The notes: generated by a model from the letters alone, not told the origin. A stretch of DNA of 64,000 nt from Gammaproteobacteria bacterium (GCA_009838035.1 VXSK01000005.1:1-64000); one strand, 5' to 3'; counted from the stretch's first letter, positions 18,102 through 28,072 are shown. Translations and numbers: made by a program.

Positions 18102-19007
18102 TCAAGATATGCTCGTCAGCGACCTCAGTGCCTGTATGCGCGCGTCCAGCGGAGGGTGAGAGGAAAACATGCGCCGGATGCCGGAACGCGCCGAGGCCGA
18201 AATGCCGAAGGCCGCCATCGACTCGGGCATGGACTGGCCACGGCCATAGTTGCGCTTCAACGATTCCAGCGCGTTGATCATCGAGCTCCTGCCGGCCAGG
18301 CGGGCCCCGGCCGCATCGGCGCGAAACTCCCGTCGGCGCGAGTACCACATCACGATAGCGCTGGCCAGGATGCCGAACACGATCTGGGCCGCGATCGTGA
18401 CGACGAAATAGCCGATGCCCAGGCCACGCTCGTTGCGCAGGACGACGCGGTCGACGATGAAGCCCACGACCCGCGAGAAGAACAGGACAAACGTGTTCAG
18501 GACGCCCTGCAGCAAGGTCAGCGTCACCATGTCGCCGTTGGCCACATGGCCGATCTCGTGACCCAGCACGGCGCGAACCTCTTCGCGGCGCATATGGCGC
18601 AGCAGCCCTTCGCTCACGGCCACCAGCGACTTGTTCCGCCGGGCGCCGGTGGCGAAGGCGTTGGGCTCCGGCGCCGGGAAGATCCCCACTTCGGGCGTGT
18701 CGATTCCGGCGCTTCTGGCCAGCTGCCGGGTGGTGTCCAGCAGCCAGACCTCGGTCGGGTTGGAAGGAGCGTCAATGATCTGCGTGCGGGTTGCCCGCTT
18801 GGCCATCCACTTCGACAGGAACAGCGATACGAACGCGCCCCCGAAACCGAAAATCGCGCAGAAAATGAACAGGCCGGTGTAGTTCAGCGCGTACTCGCCG
18901 GCCGCGTCCATGACCATGCGGTCGACTCCCAGAAGGTTCAGGACCAGAGCGGCAACCGCAAGGACTGCGATGTTGGTCAGGATGAACAGCGCGATGCGAG
19001 TGAACAT
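18102..19007 (-). CDS. htpX: Membrane zinc metalloprotease HtpX
   Basis: A 301-residue M48B protease. The zinc site is HEIGH (His150, Glu151, His154) with the third ligand in [11 protein letters not shown] (Glu227). Two N-terminal membrane helices (about 5-26 and 43-65) and two central ones (about 160-185 and 200-222) place the catalytic domain in the cytoplasm. Known members degrade misfolded membrane proteins with FtsH. The gene stands alone, divergent from the FAD oxidoreductase. Confidence 0.95.
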   Translation of the reverse strand: MFTRIALFILTNIAVLAVAALVLNLLGVDRMVMDAAGEYALNYTGLFIFCAIFGFGGAFVSLFLSKWMAKRATRTQIIDAPSNPTEVWLLDTTRQLARSAGIDTPEVGIFPAPEPNAFATGARRNKSLVAVSEGLLRHMRREEVRAVLGHEIGHVANGDMVTLTLLQGVLNTFVLFFSRVVGFIVDRVVLRNERGLGIGYFVVTIAAQIVFGILASAIVMWYSRRREFRADAAGARLAGRSSMINALESLKRNYGRGQSMPESMAAFGISASARSGIRRMFSSHPPLDARIQALRSLTSIS

Positions 19008-19127
19008 GGGGGACTGCTCCGGTGCGTCGAAAGCGTGTAACTAGTATATGGGGACGAAGGCCGCGGTTTTGCAAGGCGAGGCAACGCTTGCGGCGCTTCG
19101 CGCTCGCCGCCTACACTTGCCGGTCTG

Positions 19128-20702
19128 ATGTCGGATTTTGACGTGATCGTGATCGGCGGCGGGGTCAACGGCCTGGCCTGCGCCGCGACCCTCACGCGCG
19201 AGGGTTTGAGCTGCTGCGTGCTCGAGCGCAACAGCTACGTGGGCGGCGGCGCGGTAACGCGCGAAGTGACGCTGCCGGGCTTCCGACACGACCTTTACGG
19301 CTCCTCGCACGTGTGGATCCACTGCAACGCGGACTTCAAGGCGATTCAGCCGGAACTGGAGCGGTTCGGGCTGAAATACATCGAGCCGGACGACCACATC
19401 ACCGGCCACCCGGACCAGGGCGGCGGGCCCGGCATCGTGGTTTACAAGAGCGTGGAGCGCACCTGCGAGTCCATCGCCGCGTATTCGCCCGCGGACGCGC
19501 GCCGCTACGCCGCGATATGCGCGGACTTCGAGCAGATCCGCGAGGGTTTCATCAAGGCCTTCTTCTCGCCCCCGACGCCCCCGAGCACATTGCCGCGAGC
19601 GCTGGAGCGGAGCGTGGACGGACTGCAGCGCCTGCGCGAGTTTTCGATGTCGGCTCGCGCCTGGGTGGAGGCCAACTTCGAGAACGACTTCGTGCAGGCG
19701 ATGATGCTGAACTGGGCGCTGGCGCCGCAGATACTCCCGGACCAGGAGGGTGCGGGACAGTCCTTCTACATCATGATTCCGGCGATTCACCACTACGGCC
19801 AGGCGATCCCCGAGGGTGGGAGCCAGCAACTGCCAAGGGCGATGGCGTCCTTCCTGGAAGGCAACGGCAGCCGGGTCATGACGTCGTCCCCGGTCGAACA
19901 GATCGTCGTGGAGCAGGGCCGCGCCTGCGGCGCGCGCCTGGAGTCCGGCGAGACGTTGCGCGCGCGGCGCGCGGTCGTGTCTGCGCTGGAGCCGCGCCAG
20001 ACTTTCCTGCGCATGCTCGACTCCGACATCCTGGAGGACAATTTCCTCGACATGGTGCGAGGCTATTCCTTCGGCAGGATCACGGTCTGCCGGGTGCACC
20101 TGGCGCTGAAGGAACCGCCGCGGTTCGTCAACGGCGAGAGCATGAGCCGCTGCGCCTTCCACCGCATGACCGACAGCATGCCGCAGCTATTGAAGTTCTA
20201 CGGCGAACTGGCCATGGGCATGCCGCCGTCGGACCCGTTCCTGTGGTCGGCCTGTTGGACGATACTCGACCCGACGCGGGCGCCGGATGGCCAACACACC
20301 CTGATATTTGATACCTTCGTTTCCAATTGGCTGGCCAATGGCCGCACCTGGGGCGAAATAGGCGAAGACTACGCGCGCGACGTGCTGCTTCCCAAGCTGC
20401 GCCAGTACGCGCCCAACATCGGCGGGCACAACATTCTCGGACAGCATGTGGAGACCGGCGAGAGCCTGGAACGCGCCAATCCGTCGTTCGTAGAAGGAAC
20501 CACCAACGGGGGCGAACGGATCGCTTCGCAGCTCGGCTATTTCCGGCCGTTTCCGGGCTATGCGCACTACCGTTCGCCGGTGCAGGGCCTGTACATGACC
20601 GGGCCGCACTGTCATCCCGGCGGCGGGATCTCGGCCATGGGCACGATCACCGCGCGCGTCATGCTGGACGACTTCGGTATCCGCGAGGCGGATTTCTGGT
20701 AA
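19128..20702 (+). CDS. FAD-dependent oxidoreductase, phytoene desaturase-like
   Basis: A 524-residue flavoprotein with an N-terminal dinucleotide-binding site (VIGGGVNGLACAATL, about 9-23), an LERNSYVGGGA segment, and the C-terminal GLYMTGPHCHPGGGISAMG FAD-contact motif. It belongs to the CrtI/COG1233 group that includes uncharacterised PYROXD2-like enzymes, so its substrate need not be a carotenoid. No crtB or crtE genes are near. It is followed after 51 bp by the nitrilase-family gene and the small unknown, suggesting a three-gene unit. Confidence 0.85.
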   Translation: MSDFDVIVIGGGVNGLACAATLTREGLSCCVLERNSYVGGGAVTREVTLPGFRHDLYGSSHVWIHCNADFKAIQPELERFGLKYIEPDDHITGHPDQGGGPGIVVYKSVERTCESIAAYSPADARRYAAICADFEQIREGFIKAFFSPPTPPSTLPRALERSVDGLQRLREFSMSARAWVEANFENDFVQAMMLNWALAPQILPDQEGAGQSFYIMIPAIHHYGQAIPEGGSQQLPRAMASFLEGNGSRVMTSSPVEQIVVEQGRACGARLESGETLRARRAVVSALEPRQTFLRMLDSDILEDNFLDMVRGYSFGRITVCRVHLALKEPPRFVNGESMSRCAFHRMTDSMPQLLKFYGELAMGMPPSDPFLWSACWTILDPTRAPDGQHTLIFDTFVSNWLANGRTWGEIGEDYARDVLLPKLRQYAPNIGGHNILGQHVETGESLERANPSFVEGTTNGGERIASQLGYFRPFPGYAHYRSPVQGLYMTGPHCHPGGGISAMGTITARVMLDDFGIREADFW

Positions 20703-20753
20703 TTGAGAATGGCGTGCTCTCCCGGCCGGGAAGCTACGCTGGAGGAACGAAAG

Positions 20754-21905
20754 ATGAGCAAGATCGAGAAATACACGGGCATGGTGATACAGCCGCACGT
20801 CACGGTGGCCGAAGACCGCGGCGACATCGAGCGAAACCTCGACCGGGTGCTGAACATGATCGACTTCGGCGTGGGTTACTTCTGGGAGCTGCCGGTGAAG
20901 CTGGTCGTGCTGCCCGAATACTTCCTGCAGGGCGTGACCACGCCGGGCAAGGGCGAGCACGGCATCGAGGGCTTCATGAAAAAGGCGATCACCTTCGACG
21001 GCCCGGAGATGCGCGCGCTCGGCGACAAGGCCCGCGAATACGGTCTATACATCTCCGGCGGCGGAGTGGTGGAGCAGGTCCCCGAGTTCCCCGACCGCTG
21101 GTTCAACGCCGCCTTCGTGATCGGGCCTTCCGGCGAGGTGGTCCTTCGCTACCACAAGTGGCACATCCCGGCCAACATCGGCCTGGGGACCAGCCCCCAC
21201 GACCTGCTGGACGAATACCGCGAGGTGTTCGGCGCCGACATCAAGGACCTGTTCCCGGTGATCGATACGGAAATCGGCAAGCTGGGCACGATGACCTGCC
21301 ATGACGGCTGCACGCCGGAAGTCTCCCGCGCGCTGGGCTACAACGGCTGCGAGGTGCTCTGCCATCCCACCGCGCTGCAGGAGATCGAGGGCGTTAGCGA
21401 GCCGTGGGACTTCTGGACCTTCACCCGCCGGACCCGAGCGCACGACAACATGTGCTACCTGCTGGGTTCGAACTGGGGAACGGTCGACTACGACTACTAT
21501 CCCAGGGCCTTCTGCCCCGGCGGTTCATTCATCATCGACTACACCGGCATGATGCTGCGCCACGCCAACTACCCGTCCGAGCAGGTGATCGGCGCCACCA
21601 TCGACATCGAGGCGCTGCGCGAACACCGGTCGCGCTGCGGCCATAACTGCTGGGTGGACGTGCGCACCGAGGGCTTCAAACAGATCTACGAGAACCCGAT
21701 CTACCCGCCCAACCAGTTCCCGCCCGGCAAGCCACCGCGCACGCTGGCCGACAAGATGGGGCCGCTGGACACCGTGTACCGCGACATCTACGGGCGCGGT
21801 CAGTTCATGCCGCCCGCCGGCATGACGGTGGAGGACATGCCGAAGCTGCACCGCAAGCGCGTGCGCGCCGCCCAGGATCGCGGCACGTTGAAGAAGAACG
21901 ACTAG
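20754..21905 (+). CDS. Carbon-nitrogen hydrolase (nitrilase superfamily amidohydrolase)
   Basis: A 383-residue hydrolase. The Glu-Lys-Cys triad is visible as VVLPEYF (Glu55), RYHKWHIP (Lys135) and GTMTCHDGC (Cys182). The second Cys186 is an oddity. The start at ATG 20754 is set by GGAGG at 20741-20745; an upstream in-frame ATG at 20709 lacks a good site. The protein is longer than minimal amidases, with a C-terminal extension rich in Pro, Met and basic residues. Substrate could be an amide, N-carbamoyl compound or formamide. It probably works with the preceding flavoenzyme. Confidence 0.85.
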   Translation: MSKIEKYTGMVIQPHVTVAEDRGDIERNLDRVLNMIDFGVGYFWELPVKLVVLPEYFLQGVTTPGKGEHGIEGFMKKAITFDGPEMRALGDKAREYGLYISGGGVVEQVPEFPDRWFNAAFVIGPSGEVVLRYHKWHIPANIGLGTSPHDLLDEYREVFGADIKDLFPVIDTEIGKLGTMTCHDGCTPEVSRALGYNGCEVLCHPTALQEIEGVSEPWDFWTFTRRTRAHDNMCYLLGSNWGTVDYDYYPRAFCPGGSFIIDYTGMMLRHANYPSEQVIGATIDIEALREHRSRCGHNCWVDVRTEGFKQIYENPIYPPNQFPPGKPPRTLADKMGPLDTVYRDIYGRGQFMPPAGMTVEDMPKLHRKRVRAAQDRGTLKKND

Positions 21906-21919
21906 GCGAGGCCAGCGGA

Positions 21920-22267
21920 ATGCGCGTGAAAAGCGACCTGGCCGACCTCGACATCAAACTCGGGCGCATCAGTCGCGAAGGCGACGAACTCGTGGTGGAG
22001 AGCGCGCCGGAAAGCAGCCTTGACGCGCGCATCCGGGTTGACGCGTCGGAAGCGCGCAGCATGCTGGGCAAGGTGCTGAAGTCGGACGCCGTCTGGGGTT
22101 TCCTGCTTCGCCTGCCGTTTTCGCGACCGGCGCGCGCCCCGGGAACGCCCCCGAGGGGAGGGCGTCCCGCCCTCAACGAAGGCGGGGACGCGGCCGCTCC
22201 CGGCTCCCCGGACAATCCGGCATGGCGCGAGCGACGCGAGAGCACCGGTCTCAACAAACCTTGGTAG
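21920..22267 (+). CDS. Small hypothetical protein with a repeat-derived C-terminus
   Basis: A 115-residue protein starting 14 bp after the hydrolase gene. Residues 1-70 look like a genuine folded domain, alternating charged and hydrophobic, ending KSDAVWGFLLRLPF. From about residue 71 the sequence turns Pro/Gly/Arg-rich. That part is encoded by GC-rich repeat DNA, including a 17-bp palindrome at 22158-22174 that recurs at 27003-27019. The original gene may therefore have ended earlier and been extended by repeat insertion. I do not know the family. Confidence 0.6.
   Translation: MRVKSDLADLDIKLGRISREGDELVVESAPESSLDARIRVDASEARSMLGKVLKSDAVWGFLLRLPFSRPARAPGTPPRGGRPALNEGGDAAAPGSPDNPAWRERRESTGLNKPW
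22158..22174 (+). repeat. 17-bp palindromic repeat (REP-like), copy 1
   Basis: GAGGGCGTCCCGCCCTC, a 7-bp stem with a 3-nt loop, lies inside the 3' end of the small gene at 21920-22267. Its exact reverse complement occurs at 27003-27019 between the aldehyde dehydrogenase and ilvC genes. Flanking sequence here (GGCGGGGACGCGGCCGCTCCC) suggests a second, degraded unit. Confidence 0.65.
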
Positions 22268-22299
22268 GCTATCCTCCATATTGCAAAATGCACGCTGAA

Positions 22300-22405
22300 G
22301 ACCTTTCCATCACCCCTCTTGGGGGGAGCGTCGGCGACAGGAGTCGCCGCCGAGCCCCACGGATGGGTTCATGCGTCTCCCCCCAAGAGGGGTGATGGAA
22401 AGGTC
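22300..22405 (+). repeat. Composite inverted-repeat element 1 (29-bp arms, structured core)
   Basis: Bases 22300-22328 and 22377-22405 are perfect 29-bp reverse complements enclosing a 48-nt core. The core holds hairpin GGCGAC-AGGA-GTCGCC followed by GCCGAGCCCCACGGATGGG. The same layout and a related core occur at 45144-45252, though the arms there have a different sequence. The element ends 20 bp before the kdgK start codon, so it would lie in the kdgK leader or just upstream of it. No transposase or clear target duplication is present. It could be a MITE-like element, a structured RNA or a recombination site. Confidence 0.9.
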
Positions 22406-22425
22406 GCAGGACTGGGAAAGAGCGT

Positions 22426-23430
22426 ATGGCGAAAATCACGGGATTCGGGGAAATCATGCTGCGGTTGGCCACGCCGCGCGGCCAGGTGCTGGACGGCACC
22501 CAATCGCTGGAGGTGGATTTCGGCGGGGCCGAGGCGAACACGATCATCGCGCTCGCGCGCCTGGGCCATGACGCGCAGTTCGTGACCGGCCTGCCGGACA
22601 ATGACTGGGGCCGCCGCGCAGCCGCCATGCTGGCTTCCGCCGGCGTGCGGCGCAGTACGAGGTATATCGACGGCGCGCGCATGGGAACCTATTTTCTGGA
22701 GAGCGGCGCCGGCCTGCGCGGCGGCAGGGTAATTTACGACCGCAGGAACTCGGCTTTCGCCGTCTGCGACTGGTCGGACCTCGATTGGTCAAGGCTGCTT
22801 GCCGATGCCGACTGGCTGCATTTGAGCGGCATCACGCTGGCGCTTTCGGAGTCCGCTGCCGACGCCTGCGAGACTGCCGCGAAGGCGGCGCGGGAGGCGG
22901 GTTGCCGGGTGTCTTTCGACTGCAACTACCGCGAGGCGCTGTGGGCCGATTCCCGTTCCTTCGGAGCGGCCTGCCGCAGGATCGTGGCGCTGGCCGACCT
23001 GGTGTTCTGCGGTTGCCGGGAGATTCGCTGGATTCTCGACCAGCCCCGGCCCGACGATATTTCTCCGGATCCGGCGCACGGCTTCGGCCTGCTCGGGGAC
23101 GTGGCCCCGCACATGACGGTACTCGCGGGGACCCTGCACGACAAGGACGAAAGCGGCGCCCCCAAGCTCGGCGGCTTCGCGACCAACGGCGAAGATTCCG
23201 CCAAGCTCGAACCGCATGGCCTGGGCCAGGTCGTGGATCCGGTGGGAGGGGGCGACGCCTACGCGGCGGGCGTGCTGCACGGCCTGGCGGAAGGCTGGTC
23301 GGTGGTCAGGGCTGCCGAGTTCGCCCTCGCCGCGGCCGCACTGAAGCACACCATCATGGGCGATCAGCTTCGCGCCACGCCCGCCGAGGTCATGCGCTAC
23401 GCGGTCAACGGCGGCGCCGTCTCCCGCTGA
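22426..23430 (+). CDS. kdgK: 2-keto-3-deoxygluconate kinase (PfkB family)
   Basis: A 334-residue ribokinase-family enzyme phosphorylating KDG to KDPG. It opens with GFGEIMLRLATPRG, has the PfkB FGGAEANTIIALARLG signature, and ends with DPVGGGDAYAAG, where Asp277 is the catalytic base. KDG kinase is favoured over fructokinase because of the GEIMLRL-type start and the nearby mannonate dehydratase gene. GGGAAAGAG precedes the ATG, immediately after inverted-repeat element 1. KDPG aldolase is not in the window. Confidence 0.85.
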   Translation: MAKITGFGEIMLRLATPRGQVLDGTQSLEVDFGGAEANTIIALARLGHDAQFVTGLPDNDWGRRAAAMLASAGVRRSTRYIDGARMGTYFLESGAGLRGGRVIYDRRNSAFAVCDWSDLDWSRLLADADWLHLSGITLALSESAADACETAAKAAREAGCRVSFDCNYREALWADSRSFGAACRRIVALADLVFCGCREIRWILDQPRPDDISPDPAHGFGLLGDVAPHMTVLAGTLHDKDESGAPKLGGFATNGEDSAKLEPHGLGQVVDPVGGGDAYAAGVLHGLAEGWSVVRAAEFALAAAALKHTIMGDQLRATPAEVMRYAVNGGAVSR

Positions 23431-23451
23431 AGCGCATCTTCGAAGAGGCGG

Positions 23452-24195
23452 TTACCGCAGGGTAACCAGCACTTCATTACGGCGCAGGGGCGGGATCGTC
23501 CAGGGCGGGTTGTATCCCGCTACCCGCCAATCGCCCTCGTGCTCGATGCCTCGGTCGTCAAGCCAGTCAAGCAGGCGCTTGCGTTCCCGCTCCGCGTTCC
23601 TGTCGCTCATGAAACCGCTGAAGCGGACGCTGGCCACCCGGCGCGGCGGCACGTCCCGGACCATGACGGCCGGATTTGATGGGACCGGAGAGTTTTCCGC
23701 CGTATAGCCCTCGGGCAATACGAAGGCCATCCTCCAGCTGTCCATCGCAGCGCCGGCAAGTGCCGGGCCCTGGCTGGCGCCGGAGTACTCCGCGGGGCTC
23801 ATGACCACGGGTGCGGTCATCTGTATCTTCTCGCCGCGCGGCTCCATTTCCACCGGAGCGGTCATTTCGATCTTGCGCTTGCCGCTGTTGGTGCCGGATA
23901 TGTAACGCACCAGCCGGCCGAACCCGGTTCGTGTGGCGGCATCGAAAGGAGGCGAGACCATCGTTTCCGCAATTGCGTAGCCGTCGTAATCGCGGACCTG
24001 GAAATCTCCGTCCTCGATGACGACGTTGTACGCCGGCTCTTCCGCGGCCTTTCCACCGAACGCGGAGCAGGCTGCTACCGAGGCGGCCGTCACGATGCCG
24101 AGCATGCCGGTTCGAAGAGTCTTTTGCGGTTGAGCGGGCGCGTGCTGCGCCCTTCCGTTGGTGGAGGTGCTTGGATTGAATGTCGAGGTTGTCAT
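23452..24195 (-). CDS. SOUL-family heme-binding protein, secreted or membrane-anchored
   Basis: A 247-residue protein with a Ser/Thr/Gln-rich leader, one hydrophobic segment (GMLGIVTAASVAACSAFGG, about 31-49) and a SOUL domain containing YNVVIEDGDFQVRDYDGYAIAE and KIEMTAPV. The AACS sequence could serve as a lipobox, but the long leader is unusual for one. Start ATG 24195 is chosen for GAGGAC upstream; a longer frame adds ten residues. The role is unknown; family members bind heme or tetrapyrroles loosely. It separates kdgK from manD on opposite strands. Confidence 0.82.
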   Translation of the reverse strand: MTTSTFNPSTSTNGRAQHAPAQPQKTLRTGMLGIVTAASVAACSAFGGKAAEEPAYNVVIEDGDFQVRDYDGYAIAETMVSPPFDAATRTGFGRLVRYISGTNSGKRKIEMTAPVEMEPRGEKIQMTAPVVMSPAEYSGASQGPALAGAAMDSWRMAFVLPEGYTAENSPVPSNPAVMVRDVPPRRVASVRFSGFMSDRNAERERKRLLDWLDDRGIEHEGDWRVAGYNPPWTIPPLRRNEVLVTLR

Positions 24196-24271
24196 GGCAG
24201 TGTCCTCGACCTCCCCGCCAATCACCCTGAGTATACGCCTGTTTTTTGCGTATGGATTCAGGGGTCCGCAG

Positions 24272-25483
24272 CTACCAGTTCCAGAGAGTGCCGTCCTCCA
24301 GGCGGTTGACAGGGAGGGACGCCGGACGATAGGGATACTCCGCCGCGAGTTTCTCGTCGATGTCCACGCCGTGGCCGGGCGCTTCGCCCGGATGGAGGTA
24401 GCCGTGCTCGAAGCGCCAGGCGCGGGGGAAAACGGCGTCGGTTTCCTCGGTGTGGCGCATGTATTCCTGGATGCCGAAGTTCGGCACCGACAGGTCGAAG
24501 TGGAGCGCGGCGCCCATGCTGACCGGGGAGAGGTCGGTGGCGCCGTGACAGCCGGTGCGCACCTGGTAGAGCGCCGCGAGCGCTGCGATCTGGCGCAGGT
24601 GGGTGATGCCGCCGGCGTGAGGGACGGTGCAGCGGATGTAGTCGATGAGCTGGTTCTCGATCAGGTCCTTGCAGTCCCAGATGGTGTTGAAGACTTCGCC
24701 CACCGCCAGCGGAGTGGTCGTGTGCGAGCGGATCAGCCGGAAGGACTCCTGGTTCTCGGCCGGAGTGGGGTCCTCCATCCAGAACAGTGCATACGGTTCC
24801 AGCGCCTTGCCCAGACGGCCGGCCTCGATGGGCGTCAGGCGGTGATGCACGTCGTGCAGCAGGTGCGGCGTGAATCCGTATTCCTCGCGCAGGGCCGCGA
24901 ACAGCTCCGGCACGGAGTTGAGGTATTTCTCCGACGACCAGACGTTCTCCTCGGGCAGCGCCGCCGAGGCCGGTTCGTAATACATCCGGTCCTTGCTTAC
25001 CCCGTAGGTTCCCGCCAGGCCGGGGACGCCGCACTGGGCGCGCACGGCCTTGTAGCCGAGTTCCAGGTAGCGGCCAACTTCCTCCACGGTCGCGGCCACG
25101 TCTTCGCCGTTGGCGTGGCCGTAGCAGAGCACGCGGTCGCGGCTTCGGCCGCCCAGCAACTGGTAGAGCGGCATCCCGGCTGTCTTGGCCTTGATGTCCC
25201 ACAGCGCGGTGTCCACCGCGCCGATAGCGGTCATCGTGACCGGCCCCCGGCGCCAGTAGGCGCCCCGATACAGGTATTGCCAGGTGTCCTCGATGCGGTC
25301 GGCCTCGCGCCCGATCAGCGTGGGGATCACGTGGTCGTTCAGATAGCTGACCACCGCCATCTCCCGCCCGTTGAGCGTGGCGTCGCCGAGACCCTGGACC
25401 CCATCGTCCGTGACGATCTTCAGCGTAACGAAATTGCGCCCCGGACAGGTCACGATCACGCGCGCTTCGGCGATCCGGTTCAT
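24272..25483 (-). CDS. manD: D-mannonate dehydratase (enolase superfamily)
   Basis: A 403-residue enzyme dehydrating D-mannonate to 2-keto-3-deoxygluconate. The metal ligands are Asp211, Glu237 and Glu263, with Arg148, Tyr160 and His213 as catalytic residues. This matches the characterised Novosphingobium ManD numbering (recalled) offset by one. The ending LEDGTLWNW is typical of the group. It feeds KdgK encoded at 22426. Its start overlaps the aldehyde dehydrogenase stop as TGATG, so the two are co-translated. Confidence 0.92.
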   Translation of the reverse strand: MNRIAEARVIVTCPGRNFVTLKIVTDDGVQGLGDATLNGREMAVVSYLNDHVIPTLIGREADRIEDTWQYLYRGAYWRRGPVTMTAIGAVDTALWDIKAKTAGMPLYQLLGGRSRDRVLCYGHANGEDVAATVEEVGRYLELGYKAVRAQCGVPGLAGTYGVSKDRMYYEPASAALPEENVWSSEKYLNSVPELFAALREEYGFTPHLLHDVHHRLTPIEAGRLGKALEPYALFWMEDPTPAENQESFRLIRSHTTTPLAVGEVFNTIWDCKDLIENQLIDYIRCTVPHAGGITHLRQIAALAALYQVRTGCHGATDLSPVSMGAALHFDLSVPNFGIQEYMRHTEETDAVFPRAWRFEHGYLHPGEAPGHGVDIDEKLAAEYPYRPASLPVNRLEDGTLWNW

Positions 25484-26973
25484 CAGTCCATCCTCGCCAT
25501 GATCGACTTGGTTTCCATGTAGATCTTCAGGCCCTCGAGGCCGTGCTCGCGGCCCCAGCCGGACTGCTTGTAGCCGCCGATCGGCATCGACAGTTCGGGG
25601 ATGCCGTGCGAGTTGATCCAGACGATTCCGGACTCCAGGTTCTCGGCGATATCGTGTCCCCGCGCCAGGTCGCCGGTCCAGACGCTCGCCGCGAGACCGT
25701 ATCGGCTTTGATTGGCCAGGCGGACGGCCTCCGCCGCCGTGTCGAATGGCGCTACCGTTACAACGGGTCCGAAGATCTCCTCGCGGGTGATGCGCATTTC
25801 TTCACCGGCATCGGCAAAAACCGTCGGCGGATAGAAATAGCCCTGGCCCGCCAGCGGTTCTCCGCCGGTGACCAGCCGCGCGCCCTCGCTCACGCCGGAT
25901 TGAACAAGCTCGTGAACGGATTCGCGGTGCGAGGCGCTGATCAGCGGACCCATCTCCGAGTCGGGATCAAGGCCGGGTCCCAGCCTGAGCCCGCGAGCGG
26001 TTTCCTCGAGACCTTCGAGAATTTCCCGGTAAACGCCGCGTTCGGCATATACGCGGGAGCCCGCCACGCATACCTGTCCGGCATTGGCGAAAATGGCGTC
26101 GGCGGCTCCGGCAATCGCTCGAGGCAAGTCGGCATCGCCGAATATCAGCACCGGCGACTTGCCTCCAAGTTCCAGCGAAAGGCGCTTCAAATTGCCCCGC
26201 GCATCCGTCAGCAATTGCTTGCCGACCTCGGTGGATCCGGTAAACGCTACCTTGTTGACTTGCGGATGGCGGGCCAGGTGTTGTCCCAGCTTTCCGCCGG
26301 GGCCGGGCAGAACGCTCACCACGCCTTCGGGTACGCCGGCCTCCAGCAGCAAACGCCCCAGGTACAGCGCCGTCAACGGAGTGATTTCCGCCGGTTTGAG
26401 AATGCAACTGCAGCCGGCCGCCAGCGCCGGAGCCAGTTTCCAGGCGGCCATGACCAGCGGCCCGTTCCACGGCACGATCTGCACCGCGACCCCCACGGGT
26501 TCGTTGCGGATCAGGCCGTGGAAGCGCTGCCCCGGCACCGAGGGATCGAAGGTGGCGCCGGGCAGCTTTGTGCACCAGCCGGCGTAGTAACGGAAGGTCT
26601 CGGCGGCATGGGCGACTTCGCCGTGCAGAGCGGCGGCGTAGAGCTTTCCGCCGTTCAGCGTCTCCAGTTCCGCCAGCATCTGTGCGTCGCGTTCGATCAG
26701 CTCCGCGACGCGCAGCAGCACGCGCTGCTTGTGCGCCGGCGTCTGTCCGCTCCAGCGCCGGTCCAGGAAGGCAGCGCGGCCCGCGGCTACCGCATCGTCC
26801 GCCTGCTCCAGTGACGCGGGCGCGACGCTTGCGATTGTCTTGCCTTCCGCGGGATCGATGATCGGCTTCGGTTCGCCGCCTTCTCCGGCGACCCAGTCAC
26901 CGCCGACGAGCGCGCGATGCTTTCCGGCCAGTAGATCCAGCGCCGCCTGCGAAACCTTGTGGGGGGTGTTCAT
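25483..26973 (-). CDS. NAD(P)-dependent aldehyde dehydrogenase
   Basis: A 496-residue ALDH-superfamily enzyme. Landmarks are PWN (Asn170), the nucleotide-binding FTGSTEVGK (244-252), LELGG (catalytic base Glu268) and GQVCVAGSR (nucleophile Cys302). It is placed directly upstream of manD with a one-base overlap, so a sugar-derived or uronate-derived aldehyde is a reasonable substrate, but this is inference. Betaine-aldehyde or gamma-glutamyl-aminobutyraldehyde dehydrogenases have similar sequences. Confidence 0.9.
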   Translation of the reverse strand: MNTPHKVSQAALDLLAGKHRALVGGDWVAGEGGEPKPIIDPAEGKTIASVAPASLEQADDAVAAGRAAFLDRRWSGQTPAHKQRVLLRVAELIERDAQMLAELETLNGGKLYAAALHGEVAHAAETFRYYAGWCTKLPGATFDPSVPGQRFHGLIRNEPVGVAVQIVPWNGPLVMAAWKLAPALAAGCSCILKPAEITPLTALYLGRLLLEAGVPEGVVSVLPGPGGKLGQHLARHPQVNKVAFTGSTEVGKQLLTDARGNLKRLSLELGGKSPVLIFGDADLPRAIAGAADAIFANAGQVCVAGSRVYAERGVYREILEGLEETARGLRLGPGLDPDSEMGPLISASHRESVHELVQSGVSEGARLVTGGEPLAGQGYFYPPTVFADAGEEMRITREEIFGPVVTVAPFDTAAEAVRLANQSRYGLAASVWTGDLARGHDIAENLESGIVWINSHGIPELSMPIGGYKQSGWGREHGLEGLKIYMETKSIMARMD

Positions 26974-27002
26974 TGCGGAGCGGTCACTGTCGTCCTGGCA
27001 CT

Positions 27003-27019
27003 GAGGGCGGGACGCCCTC
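27003..27019 (-). repeat. 17-bp palindromic repeat (REP-like), copy 2
   Basis: GAGGGCGGGACGCCCTC is the exact reverse complement of the repeat at 22158-22174. It lies in the 56-bp gap between ilvC and the aldehyde dehydrogenase gene. It could form a hairpin in the ilv operon's 3' region, but there is no T-tract, so I do not call it a terminator. Confidence 0.65.
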
Positions 27020-27029
27020 GCTCCCAGGG

Positions 27030-28016
27030 TCAGTCCTTGGGCAGCCAGTTCATCATCTTGCGGAGATTGGCGCCGACGGCCTCGATGGGGTGGGCGGCCG
27101 TCTTCGCCCGCAGTTCGTGCAGGCGGGGTTCGCCGTTCTCGAACTCATCTATCCACTCGCGCGCGAAGGCGCCGGACTGGATGTCGGCCAGGATCTGCTT
27201 CATGGCCTTGCGCGACGCTTCGCCCACCACCTTGGGGCCCCGCGAGTAGTTGCCGTACTCGGCGGTGTCGCTGACCGAGTAGTTCATGCGCTTCAGGCCG
27301 CCCTCGTAGTAGAGGTCCACGATCAGTTTCAGTTCGTGCAGCACTTCGAAGTAAGCCAGTTCCGGCGGATAGCCAGCTTCAACCAGCGTCTCGAAGCCGG
27401 CCTTGATCAGCTCTTCCGAGCCGCCGCACAGCACCGCCTGCTCGCCGAACAGGTCGGTCTCGGTCTCGTCCTTGAAATTGGTCTCAATGACGCCCGCGCG
27501 AATCCCGCCGATGCCGTCGGCGTAGCTGAGCGCCAGGTCCAGCGCGCCGCCGGTGGCGTTCTGGTGAACGGCCGCCAGGCAGGGCACGCCGGCGCCCTGC
27601 AGGTACATCCGCCGCACCAGGTGTCCCGGGCTCTTCGGCGCCACCATGAACACGTCCACGTCTGCCGGTGGCTTGACCTGGCCGTACAGCACGCTGAAGC
27701 CATGTCCCACGGCCAGGGCCTGACCGGCCTCGAGGTTGGGCGCCACCGCCGATTCATAGACGCGCCGGTGGTGCTGATCCGGAACCAGGATCATGATCAC
27801 GTCGCCCCAGGCGGCAGCCGCGCTCATGTCGAGCACGCTCAAACCTTGCGACTCCGCCTCTTTGCGGGAAGAGGAACCCTCGCGCAGCCCCACCACGACC
27901 TGCACGCCGCTTTCCTTGAGGTTCAGGGCATGCGCGTGCCCCTGGCTTCCGTACCCCAGCACCGCCACCTTGCGGCCGCGAATGATGGACAGATCGGCTT
28001 CGTAATGAATCTTCAT
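27030..28016 (-). CDS. ilvC: Ketol-acid reductoisomerase (class I)
   Basis: A 328-residue enzyme converting acetolactate or acetohydroxybutyrate to dihydroxy acids, using NADPH and Mg. It shows [15 protein letters not shown] near residue 18 and the C-terminal metal-binding domain ([26 protein letters not shown]). The length fits the short class I form. ATG 28016 is chosen; an open frame continues upstream to 28313 without homology. It is the last gene of the leftward ilvD-ilvB-ilvN-ilvC operon, 56 bp after ilvN. Confidence 0.95.
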   Translation of the reverse strand: MKIHYEADLSIIRGRKVAVLGYGSQGHAHALNLKESGVQVVVGLREGSSSRKEAESQGLSVLDMSAAAAWGDVIMILVPDQHHRRVYESAVAPNLEAGQALAVGHGFSVLYGQVKPPADVDVFMVAPKSPGHLVRRMYLQGAGVPCLAAVHQNATGGALDLALSYADGIGGIRAGVIETNFKDETETDLFGEQAVLCGGSEELIKAGFETLVEAGYPPELAYFEVLHELKLIVDLYYEGGLKRMNYSVSDTAEYGNYSRGPKVVGEASRKAMKQILADIQSGAFAREWIDEFENGEPRLHELRAKTAAHPIEAVGANLRKMMNWLPKD

Positions 28017-28072
28017 ATCAGGCCCTTTGCTGAATGTTTCGATCCGGGGACTTGCGGCCCCCTGGAATGGAC

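Noticed and set aside
22300..22405. Intrinsic terminator
   Set aside because: The stem is far longer than a terminator, lacks a T-tract, and encloses a conserved structured core shared with 45144-45252.
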